Origin: Caballeronia sordidicola
GTDB lineage: Bacteria; Pseudomonadota; Gammaproteobacteria; Burkholderiales; Burkholderiaceae
Length of the DNA stretch: 64,000 nucleotides
NCBI RefSeq assembly: GCF_000729995.1
Contig: NZ_JNFG01000012.1
Span: forward strand, 113,356-177,355
Direction: 5' to 3'
Both the position numbers and the translations under genes were made by a program. Shown piece by piece: positions 54,860 to 63,900 of this stretch. The notes beneath the pieces are model-generated. The model had not been told where the DNA came from, did no database searches, and worked only from the letters and a program-made list of their open reading frames with translations. Each line of letters begins with the position of its first letter. The first letter of the stretch is position 1.

Positions 54860-54908
54860 GTGTCAGATCGCCGTTTGCCTTAGCACGTCCGACAACGCTG
54901 CGTGCGGC

Positions 54909-56015
54909 TTAAGGCAGCGTCACCGGAACCGGCCGTGTCAGCAAATCGATATACAGGCTGAAGAACCGGTTGTTATCGAACTGAGTGACATAGGTGATTT
55001 TCTGCGGCGAAGCACCGGCGGCCGGTTGATCGGGATAGACCATCACATGGCCCTGATCCTCGCCACTGGTCGTATCGATATCCAGGTACGCGCTCTTCGT
55101 CTGTGTCGCGTAGGTCGGATCGAGAAAATACGCGATGGTCAGCGTGTCGTAGATGTCAGTGTTGGTGCTAAAGGCATTGGCATTGGTCGTCGCGTAAATC
55201 TTGGTGACGGCGGTCTGCTTGCTCGGATTGTTGGCGATCTGGTCGTAGACACTCTGTGTCAGCGGCACGGTATCGGTCACATCAAGGGGAATGACGGTTT
55301 GAGGAATGGTCGTTTGCAACACCGTGCGCACGGCTAGCGGATCAAACCACCAGTTCAGTTCGCCCACGGCATTCGCATTGCCCGGCACGGCCATCGCGCC
55401 GCCCATATAAACAATCTGCTTGATAAGCGGCGCAATTTCCGGCGCCTTTTGCAACGCGAGCGCAAGATTAGTCGGCGGCCCGACTTCAAGAATAGAGACT
55501 TGATTCGGATAACGCTTGATCGTATCGATCATGAAATCGGACGCGTTTTCCGCCTGCAATTTCGTGCTCGTCGCAAAGCCGTCCGGCGGGGCAATGAGTT
55601 GCGAAGCCTGCGTGGGTTCAGGGCGGCTCCACGCGCCAAAATATCCGTTAGGGTTGGCGGCTTGCTGGGCGCGGATACTCGCGACATTGTATTGCAGCGG
55701 GTAATCCGCGCCGGCGTAGACCCCAACGGTGTTCTGCACGCCCATCCGTTCCACGGCTTTCAGCGCGTCTGATTGTTCCTGCAATAGCCAGTCATTGCCG
55801 GTAACTACCGTCAAGCCAAGCAAATTGACTTTCCCTTGCGCCATTAATTGCGTGGTCATTGCAAAAAGCTGGCCGTCATCGCCCATCGTATTGAAGTCTG
55901 AATCCATGATGACCTTTGGCGCATTCGCCAAGGGCCCGGGGTTCGAATTTCCGCTTCCACCGCAAGCCGTCAAAAACACGGAAGCCACCAGGACAAACGC
56001 GGGTCTTGAGTTCAT
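54909..56015 (-). CDS. Lipoprotein nucleoside hydrolase
   Basis: A 368-residue inosine/uridine-preferring nucleoside hydrolase fold with an exported N-terminus. The lipobox LTAC is followed by GGSGNSNPG, then KVIMDSDFNTMGDDGQLFAM, which holds the Asp cluster that binds Ca2+ (the usual D-x-D-x-x-x-DD). Further marks are GLTVVTGN, ILEVGPPTNLALAL, and a later D-I-Y-D-T-L-T-I-A segment. It hydrolyses N-glycosidic bonds of nucleosides to ribose and base. A lipid-anchored periplasmic form is unusual; most members are cytosolic. The start at 56015 has GGGAA just upstream; 56027 is possible. It lies downstream of rbsK. Confidence 0.85.
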   Translation of the reverse strand: MNSRPAFVLVASVFLTACGGSGNSNPGPLANAPKVIMDSDFNTMGDDGQLFAMTTQLMAQGKVNLLGLTVVTGNDWLLQEQSDALKAVERMGVQNTVGVYAGADYPLQYNVASIRAQQAANPNGYFGAWSRPEPTQASQLIAPPDGFATSTKLQAENASDFMIDTIKRYPNQVSILEVGPPTNLALALQKAPEIAPLIKQIVYMGGAMAVPGNANAVGELNWWFDPLAVRTVLQTTIPQTVIPLDVTDTVPLTQSVYDQIANNPSKQTAVTKIYATTNANAFSTNTDIYDTLTIAYFLDPTYATQTKSAYLDIDTTSGEDQGHVMVYPDQPAAGASPQKITYVTQFDNNRFFSLYIDLLTRPVPVTLP

Positions 56016-56141
56016 TGCTTTTCCCATTCGAGATTAGTTGGATGACGAAAATCAACTGCCACATGAAGCCATGCAGCAGCTTGACGAGGACGTGACCAGC
56101 CCCTGCAACGGGGCAGCACGGTTTCGACGCTTCAATCTGAA

Positions 56142-56158
56142 TCGATTAACTAAATCGA
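56142..56158. promoter_or_regulatory. Small palindrome between rbsK and the nucleoside hydrolase
   Basis: TCGATT-AACTA-AATCGA, 6-bp arms, in the 183-bp gap. It could be an operator for a regulator of ribose or nucleoside use. Weak on its own. Confidence 0.3.
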
Positions 56159-56162
56159 ATGC

Positions 56163-56185
56163 CCGGGACGCTTGAGAAGTCCCGG
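56163..56185 (-). terminator. Hairpin after rbsK
   Basis: CCGGGAC and GTCCCGG with a 9-nt loop, 14 bp beyond the rbsK stop. It may separate the rbs transcript from the nucleoside hydrolase gene or allow only partial read-through. Confidence 0.5.
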
Positions 56186-56198
56186 AACAGAGAGGGGC

Positions 56199-57131
56199 TT
56201 AAGGCGCGCTGTCGACTTCCTGACGAGTCGGAATGGAAGGTTGTGCGCCGGCGCGTGTGACGGAAATGGCAGCGGCTCGCTGCGCAAGGCTGATCGCAGC
56301 CTCTATGGGTTGGCGTGCGGCCAGCTGAGCGGCAAAGACGCCGATGAACGTATCGCCGGCAGCAGTCGTGTCCACCGCGCTCACCTTGGGCGCGGGGTAG
56401 TGCGTGCCTTCGCCTGCTTCGGGCAACAGATACGCGCCTTGCGATCCAAGCGTCACGATGACGTTACGCGCTCCCGCTCGCTGAAGTTCTTTCGCTGCCC
56501 TGCGCGCGCCGCTTTGCGACTCGACCGGCAATCCGGCAAGGATCGCGGCTTCGACTTCGTTCGGAACCAGATAATCGACCAACGGCAGCCACTCGGGCGG
56601 CAGCGGACCGGTTGCCGGCGCCGGATTTAATACGGTTAGCTTACCGAATTTCCGGGCGGTGAGAAGCGTGGCATAGACTGAATCCCATGGGGTCTCGAGT
56701 TGACAAACGACCACGTCAGCGGCCTTGATTACTGCCTCATGGCGCTTGACCATCTCGGGCGTTACCTGGCCGTTGCTACCGGGCACGACCACGATCGTGT
56801 TCTGACCGTCGTCCGCTACGGTAACGATTGCCACGCCGGTCGGCACTGACGCGTCGGTTTCGACTGCGCTGCAATCGATCCCTTCCGCTTCGAGATCTGC
56901 CAGCCGCAATGTGCCGTTGGCGTCGCCGCCCACGCATCCGGCCATGGTCACGTGGCCGCCGATACGTGCAGCCGCAACTGCCTGGTTGGCGCCCTTGCCG
57001 CCGGAGATCTGCGCGAACTCATGGCCGCTGATCGTTTCGCCCGGACGGGGCAGGTGCGGCGAGCGCGCGACCAGATCGGTATTGATGCTCCCCATGATGA
57101 GGACTGAGCCTTGCTTGTTTTCTTTGGACAT
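56199..57131 (-). CDS. rbsK: Ribokinase
   Basis: A 310-residue PfkB-family kinase that converts ribose to ribose 5-phosphate with ATP. It has the N-terminal GSINTDLVARSPHLPRPGET, the GGKGANQAVAAARIGG substrate motif, and the C-terminal PfkB signature VDTTAAGDTFIGVF with the catalytic Asp. AGGAG precedes the ATG. It is fourth in the leftward cluster, 200 bp after rbsC. RbsK-like kinases for other pentoses exist, but the neighbours support ribose. Confidence 0.92.
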   Translation of the reverse strand: MSKENKQGSVLIMGSINTDLVARSPHLPRPGETISGHEFAQISGGKGANQAVAAARIGGHVTMAGCVGGDANGTLRLADLEAEGIDCSAVETDASVPTGVAIVTVADDGQNTIVVVPGSNGQVTPEMVKRHEAVIKAADVVVCQLETPWDSVYATLLTARKFGKLTVLNPAPATGPLPPEWLPLVDYLVPNEVEAAILAGLPVESQSGARRAAKELQRAGARNVIVTLGSQGAYLLPEAGEGTHYPAPKVSAVDTTAAGDTFIGVFAAQLAARQPIEAAISLAQRAAAISVTRAGAQPSIPTRQEVDSAP

Positions 57132-57331
57132 TTCAATTTCTCCTGCTGGCGAACGGATCGATTATCGGGCTTGGGCTTTGGTTAAGTACGCGCAATAAGC
57201 ACACTGGTCCCAAGCCGGGCGCCACAGACGTCGCCGATAATAGGGACGCATTTTCTTCAGTCACCCGTAATTCGCGCCTGCCTGGGACGAATCAACTATC
57301 CGAAGCGCGCCTGCACGAGCGCCGCCTACGC

Positions 57332-58333
57332 TTATATGATGCGTCGTTTGCTGCGGTACGTATCCAGCACGACCGCAACCACAATCACCGCACCGGTGAT
57401 AATCCGCTTGGTCGGCTCGTTCGCGCCGATTTGCGCGAGGCCTGCCGCCAATACCGAAATGATCAGGACGCCGAAGAACGTGCTAATGACAGAGCCTCGA
57501 CCTCCCATCAGGCTGGTGCCGCCGATCACGACTGCGGCAATCACTTGCAGTTCGATCCCGGAGCCGGCATTCGGATCTGCCGCCTCAAGCCGGGAGATCT
57601 GGAACAGGGCCGCAAGACCCGAGAGCAGGCCCATTAGCGCGAACACGATGACCTTGTACGGGCGTGGATTCACGCCAGCCAGCCGCACGGCTTCCTCGTT
57701 CGTGCCGATGCCGATCAGGTAGCGGCCAAAGACCGTCCGGGTGAGCACGAGCTGCGCCACTATCATCACGGCGATAGCAATCAGGAAGGAAGGGGAGATA
57801 CCAAACGCGATGGGGTTCGAGAGGAAGTCGAACGCGTCACCTATATACGCCGTGCGCGAGTTCGTCATCTGGTACGCAAGGCCTCGTGCCGCTTCCAGCA
57901 CGCCCAGCGAAACAATGAACGAAGGAATGCGCCAGCCCACCGTCACGGCGCCGGTTACGCAGCCGGTGAGCGCTGCACCGGCCATGCCGAGCAATGCTGC
58001 CGGGAGCGCCCCCCAGTGCCATTGCAATGCGGCGACGCTGGTCACTGCCGCACCCAATGCCAGCACCGAACCCACCGACAAATCGATACCCGCAATGATC
58101 AGCACGAACGTCATGCCGACCGACATCACCACCAGATCGGGAATCTGGTTTGCGATCGTGCTGAAGGTGTCGTAGCTCAGGAAGTGCGAACTCAGCACGG
58201 AGAACAGCGCGATCATGGCGATCAGCGCGCCCAACAGGCCCAGGTAGTTCGAGAAACCCAGCCGGGCGCCGATCGGCTTCGCGCTCTTGGGCGGCTCCGT
58301 CTGCGACTTCGGTGTAGTTGTTTGTACAGTCAT
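57332..58333 (-). CDS. rbsC: Ribose-type ABC transporter permease
   Basis: A 333-residue inner-membrane permease of the RbsC/AraH group with about ten TM helices. Marks are GMTFVLIIAGIDLSVGSVLALGA, the EAA-like loop TNEEAVRLAGVNPRPYKVIV and AAVVIGGTSLMGGRGSV. It is translationally coupled to rbsA by a 4-bp overlap (ATGA). The C-terminus YRSKRRII is standard. Confidence 0.93.
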   Translation of the reverse strand: MTVQTTTPKSQTEPPKSAKPIGARLGFSNYLGLLGALIAMIALFSVLSSHFLSYDTFSTIANQIPDLVVMSVGMTFVLIIAGIDLSVGSVLALGAAVTSVAALQWHWGALPAALLGMAGAALTGCVTGAVTVGWRIPSFIVSLGVLEAARGLAYQMTNSRTAYIGDAFDFLSNPIAFGISPSFLIAIAVMIVAQLVLTRTVFGRYLIGIGTNEEAVRLAGVNPRPYKVIVFALMGLLSGLAALFQISRLEAADPNAGSGIELQVIAAVVIGGTSLMGGRGSVISTFFGVLIISVLAAGLAQIGANEPTKRIITGAVIVVAVVLDTYRSKRRII

Positions 58334-59973
58334 GACTGGTGCTCCGTGATAGGGGTGTCCGGCGTCCCGGCGCCCGGCGTTTCGACGCGCGGCGTTTCGA
58401 CGCCCGGTTCAATAGATTCACTGAGAATTTTATCGCGGGCTGCATAACCCGAGAACGCTGCGGCCAGCAACGCGTCCTGCGACCAGTTATCGCGTTCGAA
58501 AACGCCGGTCATGCGTCCCGCCGACATCACGCCGATCCGGTCGCAGATCAGCATCAGCTCGCGCAGGTCGCTGGAGACCACCACCAGCGCACGGCCCTCG
58601 CGCGCCTGGGCGCCCATCAGCGCATAGATGTCGAACTTGGCGCCGACGTCGATGCCTCGCGTGGGTTCGTCGAAGAGCAGGACGGTGCAATCGCGGGCGA
58701 GCCAGCGCCCGATCACTACCTTCTGCTGATTGCCGCCCGAGAGTTCGGACACGGGTTGCGCGGCGCTCGACGTGCGAATCCGCATGGCGTCGATCTGCTT
58801 CTGCGCGAGTGCGGTCTCTTGGCGGGCATCGATGAATCCGTACTTCGATACCGCGCCGATATTGCCCAGCGAAATGTTTGCGGCGATCGGCTGGGGCAGC
58901 AACAGTCCTTCGCCCTTGCGGTCTTCGGTGATGAGCGCGATACCCTGGCTCACTGCATCGGAGGGCGACTTGATGCTGACGGTCTTGAGCTCCCCTCCGC
59001 GATGCGCGATCGATATGCTGCCGCTATCCGCGCGGTCCGCACCGTAGATCAGCCGCATGAGTTCGGTCCGGCCTGCGCCGATCAGCCCGCTGACGCCGAA
59101 GATCTCGCCGGCCTTTACTTCAAACGATACGTCGCGCACGGCGTGGCCGCGCGTCATGCCCTGCACCTTGAATGCAGTCGCGCCGATCCGGCGTTCACCG
59201 AGGTCGATACGCTCGCCAATATCGCGTCCGACCATCAGCGTGACGAGCTTGTCGCTGCTGAGGTTGCGCATGGTGTCGACGTGGACCAGCCGGCCGTCAC
59301 GCAACACAGCCGCGCGTTCGGCGATGCGCGCCAGTTCTTCCAGCCGATGCGAGATATACACCAGCGCCACGCCGCGCGACTTCAGGCGGTCGACCTGCTC
59401 GAACAGCAAGTCGACTTCGCGCGCCGTGAGCATGGCGGTGGGTTCATCAAGGATCAGCACGCGGCAATCGCCGATCAGGTTGCGCGCGATCTCGACCATC
59501 TGCTGATGGCCGATGCCGAGTTGACCCACGAGCATATCCGGGTCGATGGCATCGAGCCCGACCTGGGCCATCGCCTGACGCGCGTCTTCGCGCAACGTCG
59601 TGCGGTCGATCCAGCCCAGCCCGCGTTTTGGCAGGCGATTCAGAAAGAGGTTTTCAGCAACAGACAGCGTGGGCAGCAGGTTCAGTTCCTGCATCACCAT
59701 GCGCACGCCGAGCGCTTCGGCGTTGCTGCGGCTGGCCGGTGCATAAGACACACCGCCGAGTTGCATAGAACCGGTGGTGGGCGTGACAAGACCGCCTACG
59801 ATCTTCGAGAGTGTGCTCTTGCCGGCGCCGTTTTCGCCTGTCAGCGCGAGCACTTCACCGGGACGCAATTGAAGCGAGACGTCCGTGAGCACCGGTTCGA
59901 CATAGGTCTTGCCGATCCCGCTAATGGTCAGCACCGGCGCTATGTCGGCGGAAGGGGCTATTGAACTTGGCAT
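58330..59973 (-). CDS. rbsA: Ribose-type ABC transporter ATPase (two nucleotide domains)
   Basis: A 547-residue protein with tandem ATPase domains. The first is canonical (Walker A GENGAGKSTLSKIV; LGIGHQQMVEIARNL; Walker B VLILDEPTAML). The second has the degenerate P-loop usual in RbsA (VSGLIGAGRTELMRLI; signature LSGGNQQKVVIGRWL; LLFDEPTRGID). The C-terminus carries an extra ~25-residue tail of VETP/GTPDTP-like repeats that runs into the rbsC start. It lies 223 bp after rbsB with a hairpin in the gap. Confidence 0.94.
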   Translation of the reverse strand: MPSSIAPSADIAPVLTISGIGKTYVEPVLTDVSLQLRPGEVLALTGENGAGKSTLSKIVGGLVTPTTGSMQLGGVSYAPASRSNAEALGVRMVMQELNLLPTLSVAENLFLNRLPKRGLGWIDRTTLREDARQAMAQVGLDAIDPDMLVGQLGIGHQQMVEIARNLIGDCRVLILDEPTAMLTAREVDLLFEQVDRLKSRGVALVYISHRLEELARIAERAAVLRDGRLVHVDTMRNLSSDKLVTLMVGRDIGERIDLGERRIGATAFKVQGMTRGHAVRDVSFEVKAGEIFGVSGLIGAGRTELMRLIYGADRADSGSISIAHRGGELKTVSIKSPSDAVSQGIALITEDRKGEGLLLPQPIAANISLGNIGAVSKYGFIDARQETALAQKQIDAMRIRTSSAAQPVSELSGGNQQKVVIGRWLARDCTVLLFDEPTRGIDVGAKFDIYALMGAQAREGRALVVVSSDLRELMLICDRIGVMSAGRMTGVFERDNWSQDALLAAAFSGYAARDKILSESIEPGVETPRVETPGAGTPDTPITEHQS

Positions 59974-60013
59974 CGCTTATGAGAGGCTAGGGCAGCTACA
60001 TGAATGCGAGTTC

Positions 60014-60039
60014 CGCCCCGGCGATCAAGAACCGGGGCG
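60014..60039 (-). promoter_or_regulatory. Hairpin between rbsB and rbsA
   Basis: CGCCCCGG and CCGGGGCG pair perfectly around a 10-nt loop in the 223-bp gap. Such elements commonly allow the binding-protein transcript to be made or kept in excess over the membrane components (inference). Confidence 0.55.
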
Positions 60040-60196
60040 CACCACACGTTTGGACATTTGAAGCTCAAGCCGCACGCGTCGGGACACTCTACGCTGCTTG
60101 CGGAATTCCGGCATGTATGCGTCACCGTGACCAATTGCGGCTTGCCACGACGACTTATCACGACGACGCATACGGGTTGGCTCGAGGCCGGCAGGC

Positions 60197-61162
60197 TTAC
60201 TTTGTGACCAGGTTGACCGGCGTTTCCACCACGCTAGACAGTTCCGACTGCTTCTGATGCGCGGAGAGCGCCTTCAAAGCGGTGTCGATACCAAATACCG
60301 CTTGTTTCGCGGCGTATTGGTCGGCAGTCGCCAACACCCGGCCGTCGGCCAGCATCGGCTTGATGGCGTTGATGTTGTCGTAACCAACCACGTATACCTT
60401 GCCCGCCTTGCCGGCCGCCCGCACTGCAGCAACTGCACCGAGCGCCATATTGTCGTTACCGCACAGCAGCGCTTTGATGTTCGGGTTCGCATTCAGGATC
60501 TGCGATGCCACCGCGTTGCCCTTGTCGATTTCCCAGTCGCCGGATTGCAGCGCAACAACCTTCATGCCACCTGCTTGCATTGCTTGCTTGAAGCCGGCCG
60601 TGCGTTGCTGCGCGTTGGTCGTGGTCGACACGCCTTCGATAATGCCGACTTCATCGCCGGATTTCAGTTTCTTGGCCAGGTAATCCCCGACCAGCTTTGC
60701 GCCCTTCGCGTTGTCCGGGCCGACGAACGGCACGTTCAGGTCTTTCGATTTGAGCACTTCCGGATCAAGCTGGTTGTCGATGTTCACCACGATGATCCCT
60801 GCATCCACGGCCTTCTTGATGACCGGAACGAGCGCCTTGGAATCAGCGGGGGCGATCACGAGCGCATCGACCTTCGAGACGATCATCTGTTCGACAATGC
60901 GGATCTGGTTTGCGGTATCGGTTTCGTCCTTGATGCCGTTCGAGATGAGCGTGAACTTGCTGGCGTTATGCGCCTGATAGTCCTTGGCGCCGGTTTCCAT
61001 GGTGAGGAAGAACTCGTTGGCGAGTGACTTCATCACGAGGGCGACCACGGGTTTTTTAGCCGTTTGAGCGAATGCCGACGAAACCGGCAGGAGTGAAAAT
61101 GCGGCAAATACTGCGGTTGCAGCGAGTACGCGGCGCCGTGCTGGGTTGGCTTTGCGGGTCAT
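60197..61162 (-). CDS. rbsB: Ribose-type ABC substrate-binding protein
   Basis: A 321-residue periplasmic sugar-binding protein (family 4, LacI-like fold). It has a signal peptide ending SSAFAQ, VVALVMKSLANEFFLTMETG, DALVIAPADSKALVPVIKKA, the domain-crossing GIIVVNIDNQLDPE, CGNDNMALGAVAAVRAAG and a C-terminal VVETPVNLVTK. GGAG stands 6 nt before the ATG. It is first gene of the leftward cluster, divergent from the LysR gene at 61446. Ribose is likely from the rbsK link; another pentose or a sugar alcohol cannot be excluded. Confidence 0.92.
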   Translation of the reverse strand: MTRKANPARRRVLAATAVFAAFSLLPVSSAFAQTAKKPVVALVMKSLANEFFLTMETGAKDYQAHNASKFTLISNGIKDETDTANQIRIVEQMIVSKVDALVIAPADSKALVPVIKKAVDAGIIVVNIDNQLDPEVLKSKDLNVPFVGPDNAKGAKLVGDYLAKKLKSGDEVGIIEGVSTTTNAQQRTAGFKQAMQAGGMKVVALQSGDWEIDKGNAVASQILNANPNIKALLCGNDNMALGAVAAVRAAGKAGKVYVVGYDNINAIKPMLADGRVLATADQYAAKQAVFGIDTALKALSAHQKQSELSSVVETPVNLVTK

Positions 61163-61228
61163 AGAGTCTCCGTTAGTTAGTTCGCTCTTCGGTCTACTGA
61201 GGGATAGCCGTCGAATCGTTCAGGCAGT

Positions 61229-61268
61229 TAGTCGATTGGTCGCTTGGTCGCTGGGTCGATAAGTCAAT
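61229..61268. repeat. Five tandem octamers in the rbsB-LysR gap
   Basis: Consecutive 8-bp units TAGTCGAT, TGGTCGCT, TGGTCGCT, GGGTCGAT and AAGTCAAT share the core GTCG (GTCA in the last). They lie between the divergent starts at 61162 and 61446. Confidence 0.65.
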
Positions 61269-61445
61269 TTGAATGACATGCTTGTTGCCGCTTTGCTTTA
61301 ACGCTAATACGTGAAAACCCGATGCATGAGCCAAGGCGCGAAACAAGCGGCAATTCGCAAGCGGCAATCCGGCCCATCCGGGTCTAATGCTATCCTCGCG
61401 ATTCGCGATATGCTACGTCTAAATTCGAAAGCGAGCGTTTCAAAA

Positions 61446-62318
61446 ATGGAGCACGTTGACTGGGACGACCTGCGGCTTTTGCTCGCCATCGCCCGTGAAG
61501 GAACCATGAGAGCAGCCGCTGCGGCGTGTGATCTTAGCGCGGCAACACTATCGCGCCGCTTGACCGAGCTTGAAAGAAGATTAGGTGAACCCCTGATTGA
61601 CCGCGTGCCTTCCGGCTGCGCAGTCACGGCGTTCGGGCAGCGGGTGCTCGCGTGGGCCGAGCAGATGGAGGCCCTGGCGCATCAGATCGAACGGGCCGGG
61701 GATGTCACGGGTTCTCACGGTCTTGAAGGCACGGTCAGGATCAATGCGGTCGAATGGATGTCCTACATCCTGATGAAGTTGTTGGGCTCCTTCCAGGAAA
61801 GGTTTCCCGGACTGGCCATTGAAGTGCTGACCTCGCAGCAGCCGTACAACCTTTCCCGGCGCGAAGCCGACATTGCCATCTGGTCGGAATGCCCGGACGA
61901 GGGCGACTTGTATGTGCGCCGGATCGGCAAAGTCCGCTTTGGGTTATACGCGTCGCGGGACTATTACCTGCGTCACAAGGTGGCGATCAAGAAGAAGGAG
62001 TGGAGCAAGCTGTCCTTCGTCGGTTATGACGAGCGCCGGGGCGATCATCCTGCGGCCCGCTGGCTCAAGACGCTGCCGGGCGCGCCTGCGCCGAGCCTTC
62101 GCAGCAGCTACGTGCTGGGCGTGTTCGATGGCGTGCTGGGCGGCTCGGGCCTCGGCGTGCTCGCTCAACTGGCGGGGGACACGACGAGCGATCTGGTGTG
62201 CATTGAACCGCATATCAGGGAGCTGGATCAGGATGTCTGGATGGTCTTGCACCCGGCGCTTCGCGGCAGCGAGCGCATACGGGCGGTGTCGAACCTTGTC
62301 GCCGATATTTTCAGGTGA
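61446..62318 (+). CDS. LysR-type regulator divergent from the rbs cluster
   Basis: A 290-residue LTTR. The winged helix reads LLLAIAREGTMRAAAAACDLSAATLSRRL...GEPLIDRVPSGCAVT and the effector domain follows (TVRINAVEWMSYILMKLLGS...). The start at 61446 (MEHVDWDDLRLLL) is the family norm; the frame extends to 61311. Ribose systems are usually run by LacI-type RbsR, so a LysR neighbour is slightly unusual. It may instead control another gene. Confidence 0.88.
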   Translation: MEHVDWDDLRLLLAIAREGTMRAAAAACDLSAATLSRRLTELERRLGEPLIDRVPSGCAVTAFGQRVLAWAEQMEALAHQIERAGDVTGSHGLEGTVRINAVEWMSYILMKLLGSFQERFPGLAIEVLTSQQPYNLSRREADIAIWSECPDEGDLYVRRIGKVRFGLYASRDYYLRHKVAIKKKEWSKLSFVGYDERRGDHPAARWLKTLPGAPAPSLRSSYVLGVFDGVLGGSGLGVLAQLAGDTTSDLVCIEPHIRELDQDVWMVLHPALRGSERIRAVSNLVADIFR

Positions 62319-62507
62319 CGACGGACTTACGCTCAGCCTCGATGGGGGGCGACGCATGCCGCGGCCGCTTCACTGAGCTTGGGAATTATCCGGTCCTGCA
62401 CTTTTCATTTAATGAACACGGTTTTTTGAACGCTGCCAATAAATATCGGGGCAATCTATCTGCGATAATCCGCTCGGTTTCGCTTTGTTCAAGAACTCGG
62501 AAATTCC

Positions 62508-63221
62508 ATGAAATCCAATAATAAATGGCGGTACGGGGTAGTTCTGTGGGCAGGCGCGGTGGTTTGTACGGCGGCGTGCGTCGCGACCACTGCAATAGCG
62601 GCAACGCCTGCAGGGCAGGATTCGTCGTTGGCAGCGGGGAATGCGCTTGGCGACACGAGTGCGAAGCGTGGTCTGCTGACCAACGGCGCGGCTGACGAAC
62701 CGCAGGCGCCAGGCAACGGCAGCATTACCGAGTTGCAGCAGATGATCCGCGACGGCAAGGTCATAGAAATGCGCACGACTTATAACGGCAGCTATGGCGC
62801 GAGCATGTTGTTTTATCCCGACCAGATGACGTATTACGTCGCGCTGTTCCAGCAAAAGAAGTTCTGGCGCGTGATCAAGACGCAGACCGATACCCGTGCT
62901 GAAGCGGTCTATGCGGACTTCGCGAAAAATACGGCGCTGCTTGCCGATTCGGAAATTCGCCGGGAGAAGCTGCAGGCTGAAAATGCCTTCGCGGATCGGC
63001 TGATTGCGTTGCAGCAGAACCGGGCGAACCGCTTGCAAGCGGATGTCGATGTGGCGCGCGCGCAGCAAAGCCAGGTCGTTGATCGTCAGGCGCAACAAAG
63101 GGACGCTATTGTTGCTTTGCGCGCTCAGCAGGACGCGGCTCAAGCTGAATTGCGTGCGTTGCAGACCAAGGTGCAGGATCTTCAGCGTCAGGCAGATGGG
63201 GATTTAATGCCGGTGCAGTGA
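62508..63221 (+). CDS. DUF2968 exported coiled-coil protein
   Basis: A 237-residue DUF2968 protein with a signal peptide (ending ATTAIAAT). A low-complexity segment is followed by SITELQQMIRDGKVIEMRTTYNGSYGASMLFYPDQMTYYVALFQQKKFWRVIKTQ, abbreviated here as its conserved alpha/beta core (about 73-130). A long coiled coil follows (about 140-230, Gln/Ala/Arg-rich). Family members are Burkholderia-type envelope proteins of unknown role. Confidence 0.82.
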   Translation: MKSNNKWRYGVVLWAGAVVCTAACVATTAIAATPAGQDSSLAAGNALGDTSAKRGLLTNGAADEPQAPGNGSITELQQMIRDGKVIEMRTTYNGSYGASMLFYPDQMTYYVALFQQKKFWRVIKTQTDTRAEAVYADFAKNTALLADSEIRREKLQAENAFADRLIALQQNRANRLQADVDVARAQQSQVVDRQAQQRDAIVALRAQQDAAQAELRALQTKVQDLQRQADGDLMPVQ

Positions 63222-63260
63222 TTTTTGCGGGGGCTGAGGGGGCGAGGTTTCGCGGGCAGA

Positions 63261-63372
63261 GTCGATGCCAGGTTCCTGCGATAGTGGTCGGGGTCAATGC
63301 CGGGTTGCTAGGTTCTGGGGTTAGCGGTCGGAGTCAGTGCCGGGTTGCTGCTTTCAGCGGTAGTGGTCTGCA
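63261..63372. repeat. Three imperfect tandem units of 32-40 bp
   Basis: Units starting at 63261, 63293 and 63333 each begin GTC(G/A)(A/G)TGCC(A/G)GGTT and end in a (A/T)GTGGTC or GCGGTCGGA-like string. They are non-coding in any recognised sense and lie just after the DUF2968 stop. Confidence 0.6.
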
Positions 63373-63459
63373 TGAGTCGGATATTCTCTTTATCACTATT
63401 AGCCACTGTGCGTGGCGGCACGTCATTTCTTTGTCCAAAGCGACAAAGAAACGAAGCAA

Positions 63460-63559
63460 AGAAAGCGCTTTCAGAACGAGGGCTCGTAAGTTGACCTAGC
63501 GTGCAGTTTCTACGTTTTTGGCACCCCAAAAGCACGGTGCTCGCCAGAACCACGGATGT
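63460..63559 (+). repeat. Long inverted repeat, left arm
   Basis: This 100-bp block is the reverse complement of 63901-64000 with 2 mismatches by my count. It includes GGCACCCCAAAAGCACGGTG. It reads as a dispersed intergenic repeat present twice in opposite orientation. Confidence 0.85.
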
Positions 63560-63900
63560 GTGAACCCCTCTTTCTCCGAACACGGATACCCACACGCTTC
63601 GCCACCAGTGACTGAACCTGCCCAAGGTGCACCCCGCGCTATCCGCGGAAAACCATCCTCCGAATTTGTACGCATGTCGAACCACATCGCCAACCCGCCT
63701 CGAAATAAAGCGGTCGGATAGATGAGGCCCCACCGACAAAAATAACCGCGCCGATCATGCCGACCAAGCAGCGAACCCATAAAGACCTGCAGCGGTAAAT
63801 ACGCGTGAGGCCGCGCGGGTTTTCTTAGCAATAGTGCTTGCCCGAGAGCGTACGGGGCGAAGCGTGTGCGTGTAAGAATTCGCGAGAAGGAGGGTTTCAA

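Noticed and set aside
58339..59964. 541-codon open frame on the plus strand opposite rbsA
   Set aside because: rbsA has every expected motif on the minus strand. The opposite frame is open only because of high-GC codon usage and gives a His/Arg/Asp-rich product of no known kind.
63308..63739. 143-codon minus frame and a mirrored frame at 63496-63942
   Set aside because: Both lie across the long inverted repeat and give the same peptide in places; this is repeat-derived coding noise often mislabelled as hypothetical protein.
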